A DNA stretch of 34,430 nucleotides, taken from an uncultured Treponema sp. (lineage in GTDB: Bacteria > Spirochaetota > Spirochaetia > Treponematales > Treponemataceae). Of the stretch, positions 23,538 to 31,527 are shown piece after piece. Below the pieces are notes generated by a model. The model saw only the letters and a list, made by a program, of their open reading frames with translations. It searched no databases and was not told where the DNA came from. The position numbers were made by a program, and so were the translations under genes. The stretch lies in assembly GCA_937877515.1 (NCBI GenBank), contig CALFIX010000050.1:1-34430 (forward strand). The letters run 5' to 3'. The number at the start of each line of letters is the position of its first letter. Within the stretch, counting starts at the first letter, position 1.

Positions 23538-25067
23538 ATGTCAGAAGATTCTTCTTTTACTTCCTTAAATGGATTTTTAAAGTGGTCGGAGCAAACGTTA
23601 AATTTTGAAAAAAGTCCTCAAAAAAATATCTTTTGGCTCGAAACAATGGAATATTTTTGCAAGGCCTTAAATAATCCTCAGGAAACTTTTAAAAGTTTTC
23701 ATGTTGCCGGCTCAAAAGGAAAGGGGAGCGTCTCCTGTTTTATAGCAAATATTTTAGAGGAATCCGGTTTTAAAACCGGTGTTTATTCCTCACCTCATAT
23801 AGTTGAATTTGCTGAAAGAATAAAAAGCGTCAGTAATTTTTTTGATGAAAGAATTTATGAAAAATCTTTTATGGAGCTAAAAAATTGTGTAGATTCAATT
23901 CCATTAAAAAAATTACCCAAAGAAAGACCTGTTACATGGTTTGAACTGGTGACATTGCTCTCATTTTTAACATTAAAAAATGCAAATGTAGATTGGGGAG
24001 TCTATGAAGTAGGTCTTGGCGGACGGCTTGACGCAACTAACGTCTTAAAACCTAAATGCTCTGTTATTACTCCAATTGAATTAGAACATACTGAATTTTT
24101 GGGTGATACTCTGGAAAAAATTGCGTATGAAAAGGGCGGTATAATAAAAGAAAATACGCCTGTCATAATTTCTGAGCAGCAAAACATGAGTGTAAATGAA
24201 GTATTTATGAAAATTGCAGAAGAAAGGAATGCTAAAATAATTTTTGCAGAGGATTTATATAAAGTTTCAAATGTTTCGTTTAACAAAAACAAACTACCGA
24301 ACGTTAATAAGGATAAAAAATATATCAACGAACGTTCGGTAAGTGATAAAAAAGTATCAGAATGTAACAAGAATTATACTATCGAACGTTCAGTAAATGT
24401 AGAAAATTTTAACAATCGTATAAAAAATATAACTAATGAACGTTCGTTTTACACTCAGTTTTCATTAAATTCTCCTCTTTTTACTCGACAGATAAATTGT
24501 AAGCTGTCGCTAGTTGGTGAAGTTCAAGTAAAAAATGCTTCTATAGCCGCTGTCGCTGTAAAAACAGTTTTACCGGAAATTAGTGAAGATACTGTAGAAA
24601 AAGCTCTTTCCAAAGCTTATTTACCAGGCCGGTTTGAAATACTTGAAAATGTTAATTTTTATGAAAAAATTCCTGCTTTAATTTTAGACGGAGCTCATAC
24701 ACCTCGTTCCATTGCATTTTCCATGCAAACCTGGAACAGCTTTTTTTCTGAGTATAAAAACTATGCTCATCTTTTATTTGCCTGTGCCTCAGATAAAGAT
24801 GTAGAAGATATAGCGCCTTTTTTTAAGGGCATTTTTAAAAGCGTAACAATTACACGGCCTGGAAATGTAAAAAAAAGCGATGTTACAAGAATGAAAAATG
24901 CATTTTCCACTGCAGGCCTTTTATACGAAGTAGAGGAAGACTGGAATGTAGCCATGAAGAAAGTTTTTAGTCGAGCCGACAAAGAAGAAGTTCCGGTTTT
25001 GGTAACCGGCTCATTTTACCTTGTAAGCGAAGCTAAAAAATTCTTAAAGAACAGTCCTTCGGTTTAA
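23538..25067 (+). CDS. folC: Folylpolyglutamate synthase / dihydrofolate synthase with a repeat-bearing insertion
   Basis: This 509-residue ATP-dependent ligase adds glutamate to folates. The family features are VAGSKGKGSVSCFIANIL (P-loop), YSSPHIVEFAERI, the VYEVGLGGRLDATNVL motif, ITPIELEHTEFLG, KGGIIKENTPVI and LDGAHTPRS. FolC is usually ~420-440 residues. The excess here is an Asn/Lys-rich segment at roughly residues 250-310, with three ERS(V/F) units spaced 18 residues apart. It lies between the Mur-ligase central strands, so it should be a surface loop. It is the last gene of the rnz-ABC string. Its TAA overlaps the convergent alr stop by 4 bases, sharing the sequence TTAA. Confidence 0.9.
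   Translation: MSEDSSFTSLNGFLKWSEQTLNFEKSPQKNIFWLETMEYFCKALNNPQETFKSFHVAGSKGKGSVSCFIANILEESGFKTGVYSSPHIVEFAERIKSVSNFFDERIYEKSFMELKNCVDSIPLKKLPKERPVTWFELVTLLSFLTLKNANVDWGVYEVGLGGRLDATNVLKPKCSVITPIELEHTEFLGDTLEKIAYEKGGIIKENTPVIISEQQNMSVNEVFMKIAEERNAKIIFAEDLYKVSNVSFNKNKLPNVNKDKKYINERSVSDKKVSECNKNYTIERSVNVENFNNRIKNITNERSFYTQFSLNSPLFTRQINCKLSLVGEVQVKNASIAAVAVKTVLPEISEDTVEKALSKAYLPGRFEILENVNFYEKIPALILDGAHTPRSIAFSMQTWNSFFSEYKNYAHLLFACASDKDVEDIAPFFKGIFKSVTITRPGNVKKSDVTRMKNAFSTAGLLYEVEEDWNVAMKKVFSRADKEEVPVLVTGSFYLVSEAKKFLKNSPSV
24297..24445 (+). repeat. GAACGTTC palindromic repeats inside folC (54-base period)
   Basis: GAACGTTC occurs at 24330-24337, 24384-24391 and 24438-24445, exactly 54 bases apart. 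A fourth partial copy, CCGAACGTT, lies at 24297-24305. The flanks are also similar (GAACGTTCGGTAA, GAACGTTCAGTAA, GAACGTTCGTTTT). The three full copies are read in the same frame as (N/I)ERS; the partial one is read in another frame. The 18-codon period indicates a degenerate in-frame tandem duplication. Confidence 0.8.
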
Positions 25068-26224
25068 TTTACAAAGACTCTGGGAACTCTTTGCGTTATG
25101 CAGCTTGTAATTTCATAGCTGATTGTTCCTGTAGATTTTGCAATATCATCTGCTGTCTGCAGGGCTCCGTCTTCTTCAGAACCGAATAAAATTACGCGAT
25201 CCCATCTTTTTATAAAGCCTCTGGCAGCGTCACCTTTTATGTCTATCATGCATTGGTCCATGCAGATGCGGCCTCTAATCGGGTATTCTTTTCCATTTAT
25301 GGAAACGGGAATTCCGTTTAGAGAAAAACGCCTTATCCAACCGTCCCCGTAGCCGATAGGAATGACTGCTATGTCTGTAGGGCTACCAGCTTTCCATGTT
25401 CTGCCATAGCCCGCGCTTTTTCCTTCTTCAAAATGTCTGATTGAACTTACAAATGACTCTAATGTCATGACAGGCTTTAAGTCTAAAGGAGTTCCTTTTT
25501 TTGAAAGATATTCTTTAGAAACTTCTTCTGCATAATAACCGTAAACTATAATGCCCGGTCTAACCATGTCTAAATGAAAATCCGGTCTGTCTATTGTTGC
25601 CGCACTGTTTGCGCAATGCCTGATTCCGGGATTTATCCCCTGATCTTCCACTGATTTTATGGCCTGCATAAAAAGACTGAATTGTGTCTGTGTGTAAGAA
25701 CGGCTTTCTTCCGTAATAGAATCGCTGACTGCAAAGTGTGTACAAATTCCGCCTTGTGTTAATACTTTAGTATTTTTTATGATATTAGCAATATTTCCTG
25801 CTTCATGAGGAAGGCATCCAATACGTCCCATGCCAGTGTCGACTGCAAGATGAACAGGGTATTCTATTATTCCTTGATTTTTAGCTTCTTCAGCAAAAAG
25901 CCTTATGTATTCTTCATCAAATACCAGGGGAGTTATTTTATTTTTTATGGCTTCAGAAATTTCTTCCGGAGCGCAAAGGCTTAGCATTAAAATTGGAGTT
26001 TTGATTTTTGCTTTTCTAAGTTCAATTCCTTCATCAACCGTGGCAACAGCTAAAAAATCTGCACCACATTCTACGGCAGCTTTTGCACATTCTACGGCAC
26101 CATGACCATATGCATTAGCTTTTACTGCAATACACATTTTAGTGTCTTCACTGATGAATCGACTTATTTCTTGAATATTATGTTTTAAATTATCTATATG
26201 AATTATAGCACGTGTGCCACGCAT
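25064..26224 (-). CDS. alr: Alanine racemase
   Basis: This 386-residue PLP enzyme interconverts L- and D-alanine for peptidoglycan. The PLP lysine motif is CIAVKANAYGHG (Lys35). The family stretches VDTGMGRIG, THFAVSD, HCANSAATI, VRPGIIVYGY, the catalytic-tyrosine motif SAGYGRTW, VIPIGYGDG and GRICMDQCMID are all present. The ATG at 26224 is chosen because GGAGGG lies 5 bases upstream; an in-frame GTG four codons earlier overlaps that site. It is convergent with folC (4-base overlap) and divergent from trpS, with its own strong promoter. Confidence 0.95.
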   Translation of the reverse strand: MRGTRAIIHIDNLKHNIQEISRFISEDTKMCIAVKANAYGHGAVECAKAAVECGADFLAVATVDEGIELRKAKIKTPILMLSLCAPEEISEAIKNKITPLVFDEEYIRLFAEEAKNQGIIEYPVHLAVDTGMGRIGCLPHEAGNIANIIKNTKVLTQGGICTHFAVSDSITEESRSYTQTQFSLFMQAIKSVEDQGINPGIRHCANSAATIDRPDFHLDMVRPGIIVYGYYAEEVSKEYLSKKGTPLDLKPVMTLESFVSSIRHFEEGKSAGYGRTWKAGSPTDIAVIPIGYGDGWIRRFSLNGIPVSINGKEYPIRGRICMDQCMIDIKGDAARGFIKRWDRVILFGSEEDGALQTADDIAKSTGTISYEITSCITQRVPRVFVN

Positions 26225-26247
26225 TTTTCCCTCCACAACCCGTGCTT

Positions 26248-26276
26248 ATTTTAACGATTAAAGGGATGCATGGCAA
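26248..26276 (-). promoter_or_regulatory. Sigma70-type promoter of alr
   Basis: Minus strand: TTGCCA (26276-26271, 5 of 6), a 17-base spacer, TAAAAT (26253-26248, 5 of 6). This predicts a short leader of ~16 bases that still contains the GGAGGG site. Confidence 0.6.
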
Positions 26277-26300
26277 CAAGTGTCTTATTCTGTTACACTA

Positions 26301-26328
26301 TTGATTGTAAATCTGTACAAGGTATACA
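26301..26328 (+). promoter_or_regulatory. Candidate trpS promoter with an overlapping inverted repeat
   Basis: TTGATT (26301-26306), a 16-base spacer and TATACA (26323-26328). An inverted repeat, CTGTAC...GTATACAG, covers the spacer end and the -10, an operator-like position. A further TATACT at 26355-26360 has no good -35. Evidence is suggestive only. Confidence 0.3.
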
Positions 26329-26405
26329 GTAAAATCAAAGGCTGCATTTAATACTATACTTGCTTTATGCCCCTCATTATGCTATGTTCTTGTACGGAGA
26401 AATTT

Positions 26406-27494
26406 ATGTCAGAAGAAGAAAACAAAACCTTTGCTGCCGCCGTTGAACGCAGTAACAAAATTGAAGAAGATATTTCTAAAAATCCGTCAAAATACCGTGT
26501 CTTAACAGGAGATCGTCCGACAGGCCGCCTTCATATAGGTCACTACTTTGGAAGCCTTCAGAATCGTGTCCGCCTTTCAAAAATGGGTGTTCCTACTATG
26601 ATTCTGATTGCAGACTATCAGGTTTTAACAGATCACGATGCTTTTCAGGAAATAAGTCAGAATACAAAGCAGCTCGTTATAGACTATTTGGCTTGCGGAA
26701 TAGAACCCGGCGAAAACGTTATTATTTATCCTCACAGTTATGTGCCTGAATGTAATCAGCTTATGATTCCTTTTTTAACGCTGGTTACAAGTGCGGAACT
26801 GGAAAGAAATCCAACCGTAAAGGAAGAAATTCAGTCCGGTCTTGCAAATGGAAAGATGAAAACTGTAAATGCCGGCATGCTTACTTACCCGGTGCACCAG
26901 GCATGTGACATTTTGTTCTGCAAGGGAAACGTTGTTCCCGTAGGAAAAGATCAGCTTCCTCATATCGAGCAGACCAGAACCATTGCACGTCGCTTTAACG
27001 AAAAATTCTGCAAGGGAAAAGAAGGTGTTTTCCCTCTTCCGAATGCACTTTTATCTAAAACACCAAGCATTTTAGGCTTAGACGGAAGTCAGAAGATGAG
27101 TAAGAGCCGGGGAAATGCTGTTATGCTTAGTGCAACTGCCGATGAAACTGCTTCTCTTATAAAAAAGGCAAAAACTGACGGAGACCGTCATATTACTTAT
27201 GACCCTGTAAACAGACCGGAAGTAGCAAATCTTTTGCAGATTATTTCGCTTTGTACAAAAGAAGCCCCGGAGGCCATTGCAGAACGACTGGGCGACGGTG
27301 GTGGCGGAGCATTAAAGGCAGCCTTAACGGAAGCTCTTAACGAAGAACTTCGTCCTGTGCGTGAAAAACGTGCAGAACTTGAAAACAATATGGATTACAT
27401 AAAACAGGTTCTTTCCGAAGGAGCAGAAAAAGCCCGCGAAATTGGCATAAAAACTCTAGAAGAAGTTCGCGAAGTAATGAACATGAAGATTTAA
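26406..27494 (+). CDS. trpS: Tryptophanyl-tRNA synthetase
   Basis: This 362-residue class I synthetase charges tRNA-Trp. The N-terminal catalytic motif is GDRPTGRLHIGHYFGSL (HIGH at ~43-46). The GKDQLPHIEQTR motif and the KMSKS loop (QKMSKSRGNA) are intact. The start at 26406 has GGAGA 5 bases upstream; an in-frame ATG at 26367 would add 13 non-conserved residues and is rejected. The MATE exporter gene starts 1 base after the stop, so the two are probably co-transcribed. Confidence 0.95.
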   Translation: MSEEENKTFAAAVERSNKIEEDISKNPSKYRVLTGDRPTGRLHIGHYFGSLQNRVRLSKMGVPTMILIADYQVLTDHDAFQEISQNTKQLVIDYLACGIEPGENVIIYPHSYVPECNQLMIPFLTLVTSAELERNPTVKEEIQSGLANGKMKTVNAGMLTYPVHQACDILFCKGNVVPVGKDQLPHIEQTRTIARRFNEKFCKGKEGVFPLPNALLSKTPSILGLDGSQKMSKSRGNAVMLSATADETASLIKKAKTDGDRHITYDPVNRPEVANLLQIISLCTKEAPEAIAERLGDGGGGALKAALTEALNEELRPVREKRAELENNMDYIKQVLSEGAEKAREIGIKTLEEVREVMNMKI

Positions 27495-27495
27495 A

Positions 27496-28842
27496 TTGAC
27501 TAAAGACATGACTGAGGGGAGACCCCTCAAGCTTATAGTGCAATTTTCTCTTCCCTTACTTTTGGGAAATATTTTTCAGCAAACATACAACATGGTTGAC
27601 GCTGCAATTGTTGGCCGTGTTTTAGGAGCTGAAGCATTAGGGGCTGTCGGCTCCAGCGGAAGTGTTCAGTTTTTAATCTTAGGTTTTTGTACAGGTCTTT
27701 GTACAGGATTTACAATTCCTATTGCACAGGCATTTGGTGCAAAAACTTATTCAAAAATGAGAAGTTATATCTTTCACTCTGTAATACTGACGCTTCTTCT
27801 TTCTTTTCTGGTTACGCTTTTATGTTCTGTCTTTTGCAAAAATATAATTAAATTTATTTCAGTACCGAAAAATATTTTTACGGATGCTTTCAGATATCTT
27901 TTTGTAATTTTTTTAGGTGTTCCTTTTACTTTGTTTTACAATCTTTTGTCAGGAGTCTTGCGTGCGGTAGGGGATAGCAGAACACCTTTTATTTTTTTAG
28001 TAATTTCTTCCGTAATAAATATTGCCTTAGATTTACTTTTTATTGTTGTGTTTAAGTGGGGTGTTACAGGAGCTTCTCTTGCAACAATTATAAGCCAAGC
28101 TATAAGTGCAATTTTATGTTTTATTCTGATTCTCTTAAAATTTGAAATCCTTCACATAAAAAAACAAGATACTACATTAAGTTTCTTTAGAACTAAACGT
28201 CTTTTGGGAATGGGAATTCCAATGGGATTGCAGTTCTCTATAACGGCTATAGGAAGTATTGTAATTCAGATTTCTACAAACAAACTTGGAAGTGTTTTTG
28301 TAAGTGCTTTTGCTGCCGGAAACAAAATTAAACAGTTAGGAATTTCTCCATTTGATGCTATAGCAAGTGCAGTTTCTACTTATGCAAGTCAAAATTACGG
28401 AGCAGGAAAAATAAAGCGGATTAAAAAAGGATTGTTTGAAGGAACTCTTCTTTCCTTAGGTGTTGCAGCATTTATAGTTTGTCCTATGATGATAATATTC
28501 CCAAGGCTCTTATCTATGATTTTTATTTCTGCTAGTGATATTGAAGTTTTACTGGCAAGTGCAAAATATGTTCGTAATATGGGCTGTTTTTTCTGGCTTA
28601 TTTCTCTTTTACAGATATTCCGTCTTACAATACAAGGCTTAGGCTTTTCAAACCTAGCAATATTTTCGGGTGTATTTGAAATGATTGCTCGCTGTACAGT
28701 AGGCTTTGGCTTAGTTCCGTTTTTTGCGTACAATGCAATTATTTTTGCAGATCCGACGGCATGGCTTTGTGCAGTTTTGTGGTGTACGCCAGTCTTGTTG
28801 TATTGCCTGCACAAAATAAGTGTAAGCTCTACGCATTATTAA
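27496..28842 (+). CDS. MATE-family multidrug/Na+ (or H+) antiporter
   Basis: This 448-residue inner-membrane exporter has about 12 transmembrane helices in two MatE halves. The N-terminus MTKDMTEGRPLKLI...PLLLGNIFQQTYNMVDAAIVGR is a conserved family start. It requires the TTG at 27496; the ATG at 27508 would cut off four conserved residues. The loop AVGDSRTPF and the second-half GMGIPMGLQFS motif also fit. The substrate cannot be inferred. Its 3' end overlaps the convergent cca gene by 14 bases. Confidence 0.9.
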   Translation: MTKDMTEGRPLKLIVQFSLPLLLGNIFQQTYNMVDAAIVGRVLGAEALGAVGSSGSVQFLILGFCTGLCTGFTIPIAQAFGAKTYSKMRSYIFHSVILTLLLSFLVTLLCSVFCKNIIKFISVPKNIFTDAFRYLFVIFLGVPFTLFYNLLSGVLRAVGDSRTPFIFLVISSVINIALDLLFIVVFKWGVTGASLATIISQAISAILCFILILLKFEILHIKKQDTTLSFFRTKRLLGMGIPMGLQFSITAIGSIVIQISTNKLGSVFVSAFAAGNKIKQLGISPFDAIASAVSTYASQNYGAGKIKRIKKGLFEGTLLSLGVAAFIVCPMMIIFPRLLSMIFISASDIEVLLASAKYVRNMGCFFWLISLLQIFRLTIQGLGFSNLAIFSGVFEMIARCTVGFGLVPFFAYNAIIFADPTAWLCAVLWCTPVLLYCLHKISVSSTHY

Positions 28843-30241
28843 ATTTTAGTTTTTCTGCATAAATATTTTTTGCAAGCGTCAGCAGCTTTTCTCTCTCATT
28901 CATAGAAGGAGAATCTAAAACTGTTTCAAAAAGTTCATTTAAGATAAGCCCCATCTGTTTTCCAGAAGGAATTCCTATAGCCATTAAATCCTTACCATTT
29001 ATGCATAAGTCTTTTACGCTTAAAGCAGATTTTTCATCTTCCATTTTTTGAATACGCTTTTGGAGTTCTAATAAGTTCTTCCATGTAGAACTATTTGGAT
29101 CGATAGGGAAGTTATGCATTCCGTAAATATCTGCAAGCCGTAAATCAATAAGGTCAGAAAAATTCTCTTTTCCAATTCTAATTATAAATCGCCTTACAGC
29201 AGCATCGCTCCAGACAGATTCGTAATAAAACATGTGCTCCAAAACTAAATGAGAAACTTTTTTTATTTCTTCATTCGAAAATTTTAAATTTGTCATAGAA
29301 GCTTTGCATTTTCTTTCACTGATTTTTTCATGCCCATGGAAGTGAATATGCTCAACTCCGTTTACAAGTTCTGTTGTACAGCTTTCAGGTTTTCCTATAT
29401 CATGATAAAAAGCTGCTAAACGAACAATTAGATTATCTTTTGGAGCCCCATCAGTTGCATAAAAAAGATGATCTGCTACATCAAACTCATGAAAACCTCT
29501 TTCATCTTTTTGAATACATCCTCTGCAAACATTAAACTCAGGAATAAATAAAGACATAATCTTAGTTTGTTCAAGTATGTGTAACCCAATGCTAGGTTTT
29601 TCTGTTTTTAAAATCTTACAAAATTCATCTCTAAAGCGTTCTACAGATATACCTTTTGTTTTTTCCTGCACTTCAGGTAAAGACAATGCTTTTAATGTAT
29701 TTTCTTCAATGCTAAAGCCAAGTTGACTTGCAAAGCGAATAGCCCTAACAGGTCTTAAGCCGTCTTCTGTAAAGCGATCTTTAGGAGAGCCTACTGTACG
29801 AATTATTTTATTTTTTATGTCATCAATTCCGTTAAATGGGTCAATGAGTTTTCCTGTACCAAGTTCTGCTGCTATAGCATTCATTGTAAAATCGCGGCGA
29901 GATAAGTCTTCTTCTATTGTTGCCGCATAAGAAACTTTATCTGGGTGTCTTCCATCTGAATATTCAGCTTCTGTTCTAAAAGTTGTGGTTTCTATCTCAT
30001 GACCAAAAATATGAATTGTAACAGTTCCGTGTGCAATACCTGTAGGAATTACTCTATGAAAAATCTTCATTACTTCTTCAGGTTTTGCATTTGTTGCAAG
30101 ATCCCAATCATGGCAGGGTATTCCCATTATCATGTCGCGGACTGCACCGCCGACAAGGTATGCGTTAAAGCCATTCTTTTTAAAAATTTCATTTACTTTT
30201 ATTAAATCTAAAGGAATTTGTACACAATTTTTTAAACTCAT
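28829..30241 (-). CDS. cca: CCA-adding tRNA nucleotidyltransferase with HD domain
   Basis: This 470-residue class II nucleotidyltransferase builds or repairs the tRNA 3' CCA end. Head motifs are LVGGAVRD (29-36) and HDWDLAT (44-50); then RRDFTMNAIA, GLRPVRAIRFASQLG and VERFRDEF follow. An HD phosphohydrolase motif, FYHDIGKP, lies near the middle with a downstream HFHGHE, typical of HD-bearing CCA enzymes. This separates it from the HD-less pcnB at 6186-7292. There is no Shine-Dalgarno sequence. The -10 lies 6 bases before the ATG at 30241, so initiation is probably leaderless. Confidence 0.88.
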   Translation of the reverse strand: MSLKNCVQIPLDLIKVNEIFKKNGFNAYLVGGAVRDMIMGIPCHDWDLATNAKPEEVMKIFHRVIPTGIAHGTVTIHIFGHEIETTTFRTEAEYSDGRHPDKVSYAATIEEDLSRRDFTMNAIAAELGTGKLIDPFNGIDDIKNKIIRTVGSPKDRFTEDGLRPVRAIRFASQLGFSIEENTLKALSLPEVQEKTKGISVERFRDEFCKILKTEKPSIGLHILEQTKIMSLFIPEFNVCRGCIQKDERGFHEFDVADHLFYATDGAPKDNLIVRLAAFYHDIGKPESCTTELVNGVEHIHFHGHEKISERKCKASMTNLKFSNEEIKKVSHLVLEHMFYYESVWSDAAVRRFIIRIGKENFSDLIDLRLADIYGMHNFPIDPNSSTWKNLLELQKRIQKMEDEKSALSVKDLCINGKDLMAIGIPSGKQMGLILNELFETVLDSPSMNEREKLLTLAKNIYAEKLKFNNA

Positions 30242-30249
30242 GGTATAAT
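30241..30249 (+). promoter_or_regulatory. Extended -10 promoter candidate for the thiamine pyrophosphokinase gene
   Basis: TGG-TATAAT is a TGn extended -10 with a perfect hexamer. A weak TTGTAC lies 20 bases upstream. It overlaps the start codon and -10 of the divergent cca gene, so the two promoters may interfere. The predicted leader is ~79 bases. Confidence 0.35.
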
Positions 30250-30276
30250 TTTACTACTTAAAAAAACATTTATCAA
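30248..30276 (-). promoter_or_regulatory. Strong promoter of cca, consistent with a leaderless mRNA
   Basis: Minus strand: TTGATA (30276-30271, 5 of 6), a 17-base spacer, TAAAAT (30253-30248, 5 of 6), then 6 bases to the ATG. Confidence 0.6.
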
Positions 30277-30292
30277 TTAAGAACACTCAAAG

Positions 30293-30315
30293 GAGAATTT
30301 CTCTGAAAACAGAGA
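30293..30315 (+). promoter_or_regulatory. Two overlapping small hairpins in the leader upstream of the TPK gene
   Basis: GAGAA-T-TTCTC (30293-30303) and TCTCTG-AAAA-CAGAGA (30300-30315) share the TCTC bases, so they exclude each other. The second ends 7 bases before the GGAGG ribosome-binding site. There is also a decoy AGGAGA at 30291-30296. A regulatory role is possible; it does not match the TPP riboswitch. Confidence 0.3.
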
Positions 30316-30334
30316 TAAAATTGGAGGAAAATTT

Positions 30335-31060
30335 ATGCATGTACTTATTTTTACAGGAGGACAAGCTCCTTTACCAAGAGACACAACTTTTTATTTTGCC
30401 CACGCTCCAAAAGTAGATTATGTTATTGCAGCAGATGCAGGTTTAGATACACTTGAGTCTTATAGACATTTTTATGACGGAAATTATGATTTTTCACCAA
30501 ACTTTATTTTAGGAGACATGGATAGCATAAAAGATTCTAGTCTTTTACAAAAATATTCAAACGTAAAAAGTGAAGTTTATAATTGCGATAAGGATTTTAC
30601 AGATACAGAATTAGCTTTACAACATGCACATTCTCTTTTCAAAAATTCACCAGAAGAAGGAATGATAACATTAGTTGGTGGCGACGGAGGAAAAACTGAA
30701 CATACTCTTGCAATTTATGACAGTTTTTCATTTGACTATCATGCTGATGTTTGGCTTACTCCAACAAGAGTTCTGTGCTTTGTAAAACAGGGACACAAAA
30801 TAAAGTTTGCAGGGATTAATACAGAACAAAAGATTTCTGTTTTACGAACATCAAAAAACTTTTCTTCCGGATATGTTGAATCAAAAGGGCTTGAATGGGA
30901 AGGTGAAAAATTTAGAAAAGAAGGTATGCCCAGTATTTCAAATAGGTTAAATGCAAAGTGTTATGCCTCAAGAGAGCCTTGCACACTTACAGCTTACGAA
31001 GCTGACTTTATAGTAGTTTTGCCAATAGATTCTACTGTCTGGCACCCGGTTTTAGCATAG
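30335..31060 (+). CDS. thiN: Thiamine pyrophosphokinase
   Basis: This 241-residue cytoplasmic kinase transfers pyrophosphate from ATP to thiamine, making TPP. The family motifs are in order: VIAADAGLDTL (substrate site), FILGDMDSI, the KDFTDTELAL metal/ATP motif, and VGGDGGKTEHTLA. The last usually reads GGRxDHxLAN; here Asp is replaced by Glu. The start has GGAGG 7 bases upstream. It stands alone between a divergent cca and a convergent small membrane-protein gene 4 bases away. The enzyme suggests thiamine salvage; no biosynthesis genes are nearby. Confidence 0.85.
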   Translation: MHVLIFTGGQAPLPRDTTFYFAHAPKVDYVIAADAGLDTLESYRHFYDGNYDFSPNFILGDMDSIKDSSLLQKYSNVKSEVYNCDKDFTDTELALQHAHSLFKNSPEEGMITLVGGDGGKTEHTLAIYDSFSFDYHADVWLTPTRVLCFVKQGHKIKFAGINTEQKISVLRTSKNFSSGYVESKGLEWEGEKFRKEGMPSISNRLNAKCYASREPCTLTAYEADFIVVLPIDSTVWHPVLA

Positions 31061-31064
31061 AACA

Positions 31065-31430
31065 TTAAAGTCCGTCAGAAAGATATGTTAGAACTCTAAA
31101 GATTATCAGGCACAAAGACGCTATGACTGCACACAGAAGGTAAAGTGCAAAATAAATCCAGTAGCGTTTTTGCTTAGATATAAAAAATAAAATAAAACTT
31201 TCTATAGTTCCTGCAATTGAAATTAACACTTGTAAAATTGCAGTTATTGCACAAAGAATTAGTATAAATTTTTGCGTAGTATCTAAAAACTGCTGAAAAT
31301 TTCCGCTTACATAAAGAAGAACAAGAGCAAATAACATTAAGGCTAGAAAAATTACAGAGCGCTGCGTCAGAGAAAAGAGAGAAGATGTATATTCTTTTTC
31401 TGTAAGATTTATTTTTTTCTTTTGTTTCAT
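31065..31430 (-). CDS. Small hypothetical membrane protein
   Basis: I do not recognise this ~121-residue protein. It has a basic N-terminus (MKQKKKINLTEKEY) and three or four hydrophobic segments (about residues 25-43, 54-85 and 90-115), with no enzymatic motif. An in-frame ATG at 31460 lies inside the -10 box of the best promoter, so the ATG at 31430 is preferred, though its ribosome-binding site is poor. It is convergent with thiN and divergent from the SPFH-like gene. Confidence 0.55.
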   Translation of the reverse strand: MKQKKKINLTEKEYTSSLFSLTQRSVIFLALMLFALVLLYVSGNFQQFLDTTQKFILILCAITAILQVLISIAGTIESFILFFISKQKRYWIYFALYLLCAVIASLCLIIFRVLTYLSDGL

Positions 31431-31458
31431 GCCTACTTGCTGTTTTAAGCTTTTAGGC

Positions 31459-31487
31459 ATTATAATGTAGGCAGGGTTAAAAGTCCA
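31459..31487 (-). promoter_or_regulatory. Divergent promoter pair sharing the palindromic -10 ATTATAAT
   Basis: Minus strand: TGGACT (31487-31482, 4 of 6), 17 bases, TATAAT (31464-31459, perfect), reading into the small membrane-protein gene. On the plus strand the same palindrome gives TATAAT at 31461-31466, with TTGCTG 18 bases upstream (31437-31442), reading into the SPFH-like gene. RNA polymerase could serve only one direction at a time. Confidence 0.5.
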
Positions 31488-31527
31488 TTCATTTTTCCCT
31501 TATAAGCTTTATCTTAAGGATAATTTG

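Noticed and set aside
24297..24445. CRISPR-like array
   Set aside because: The repeats are only ~13 bases, lie in frame inside folC, and no cas genes are present.
26367..26405. ATG at 26367 as the trpS start (13 residues longer), possibly leaderless after TATACT
   Set aside because: The added residues are not family-like, and the ATG at 26406 has a proper GGAGA site.
30250..30334. TPP riboswitch upstream of thiamine pyrophosphokinase
   Set aside because: The CTGAGA and other conserved TPP aptamer bases are absent, and the leader is too short once the promoter is placed.
31430..31460. Upstream ATG (31460) as start of the small membrane protein
   Set aside because: It lies inside the -10 box of the only good promoter, so the message would not contain it.
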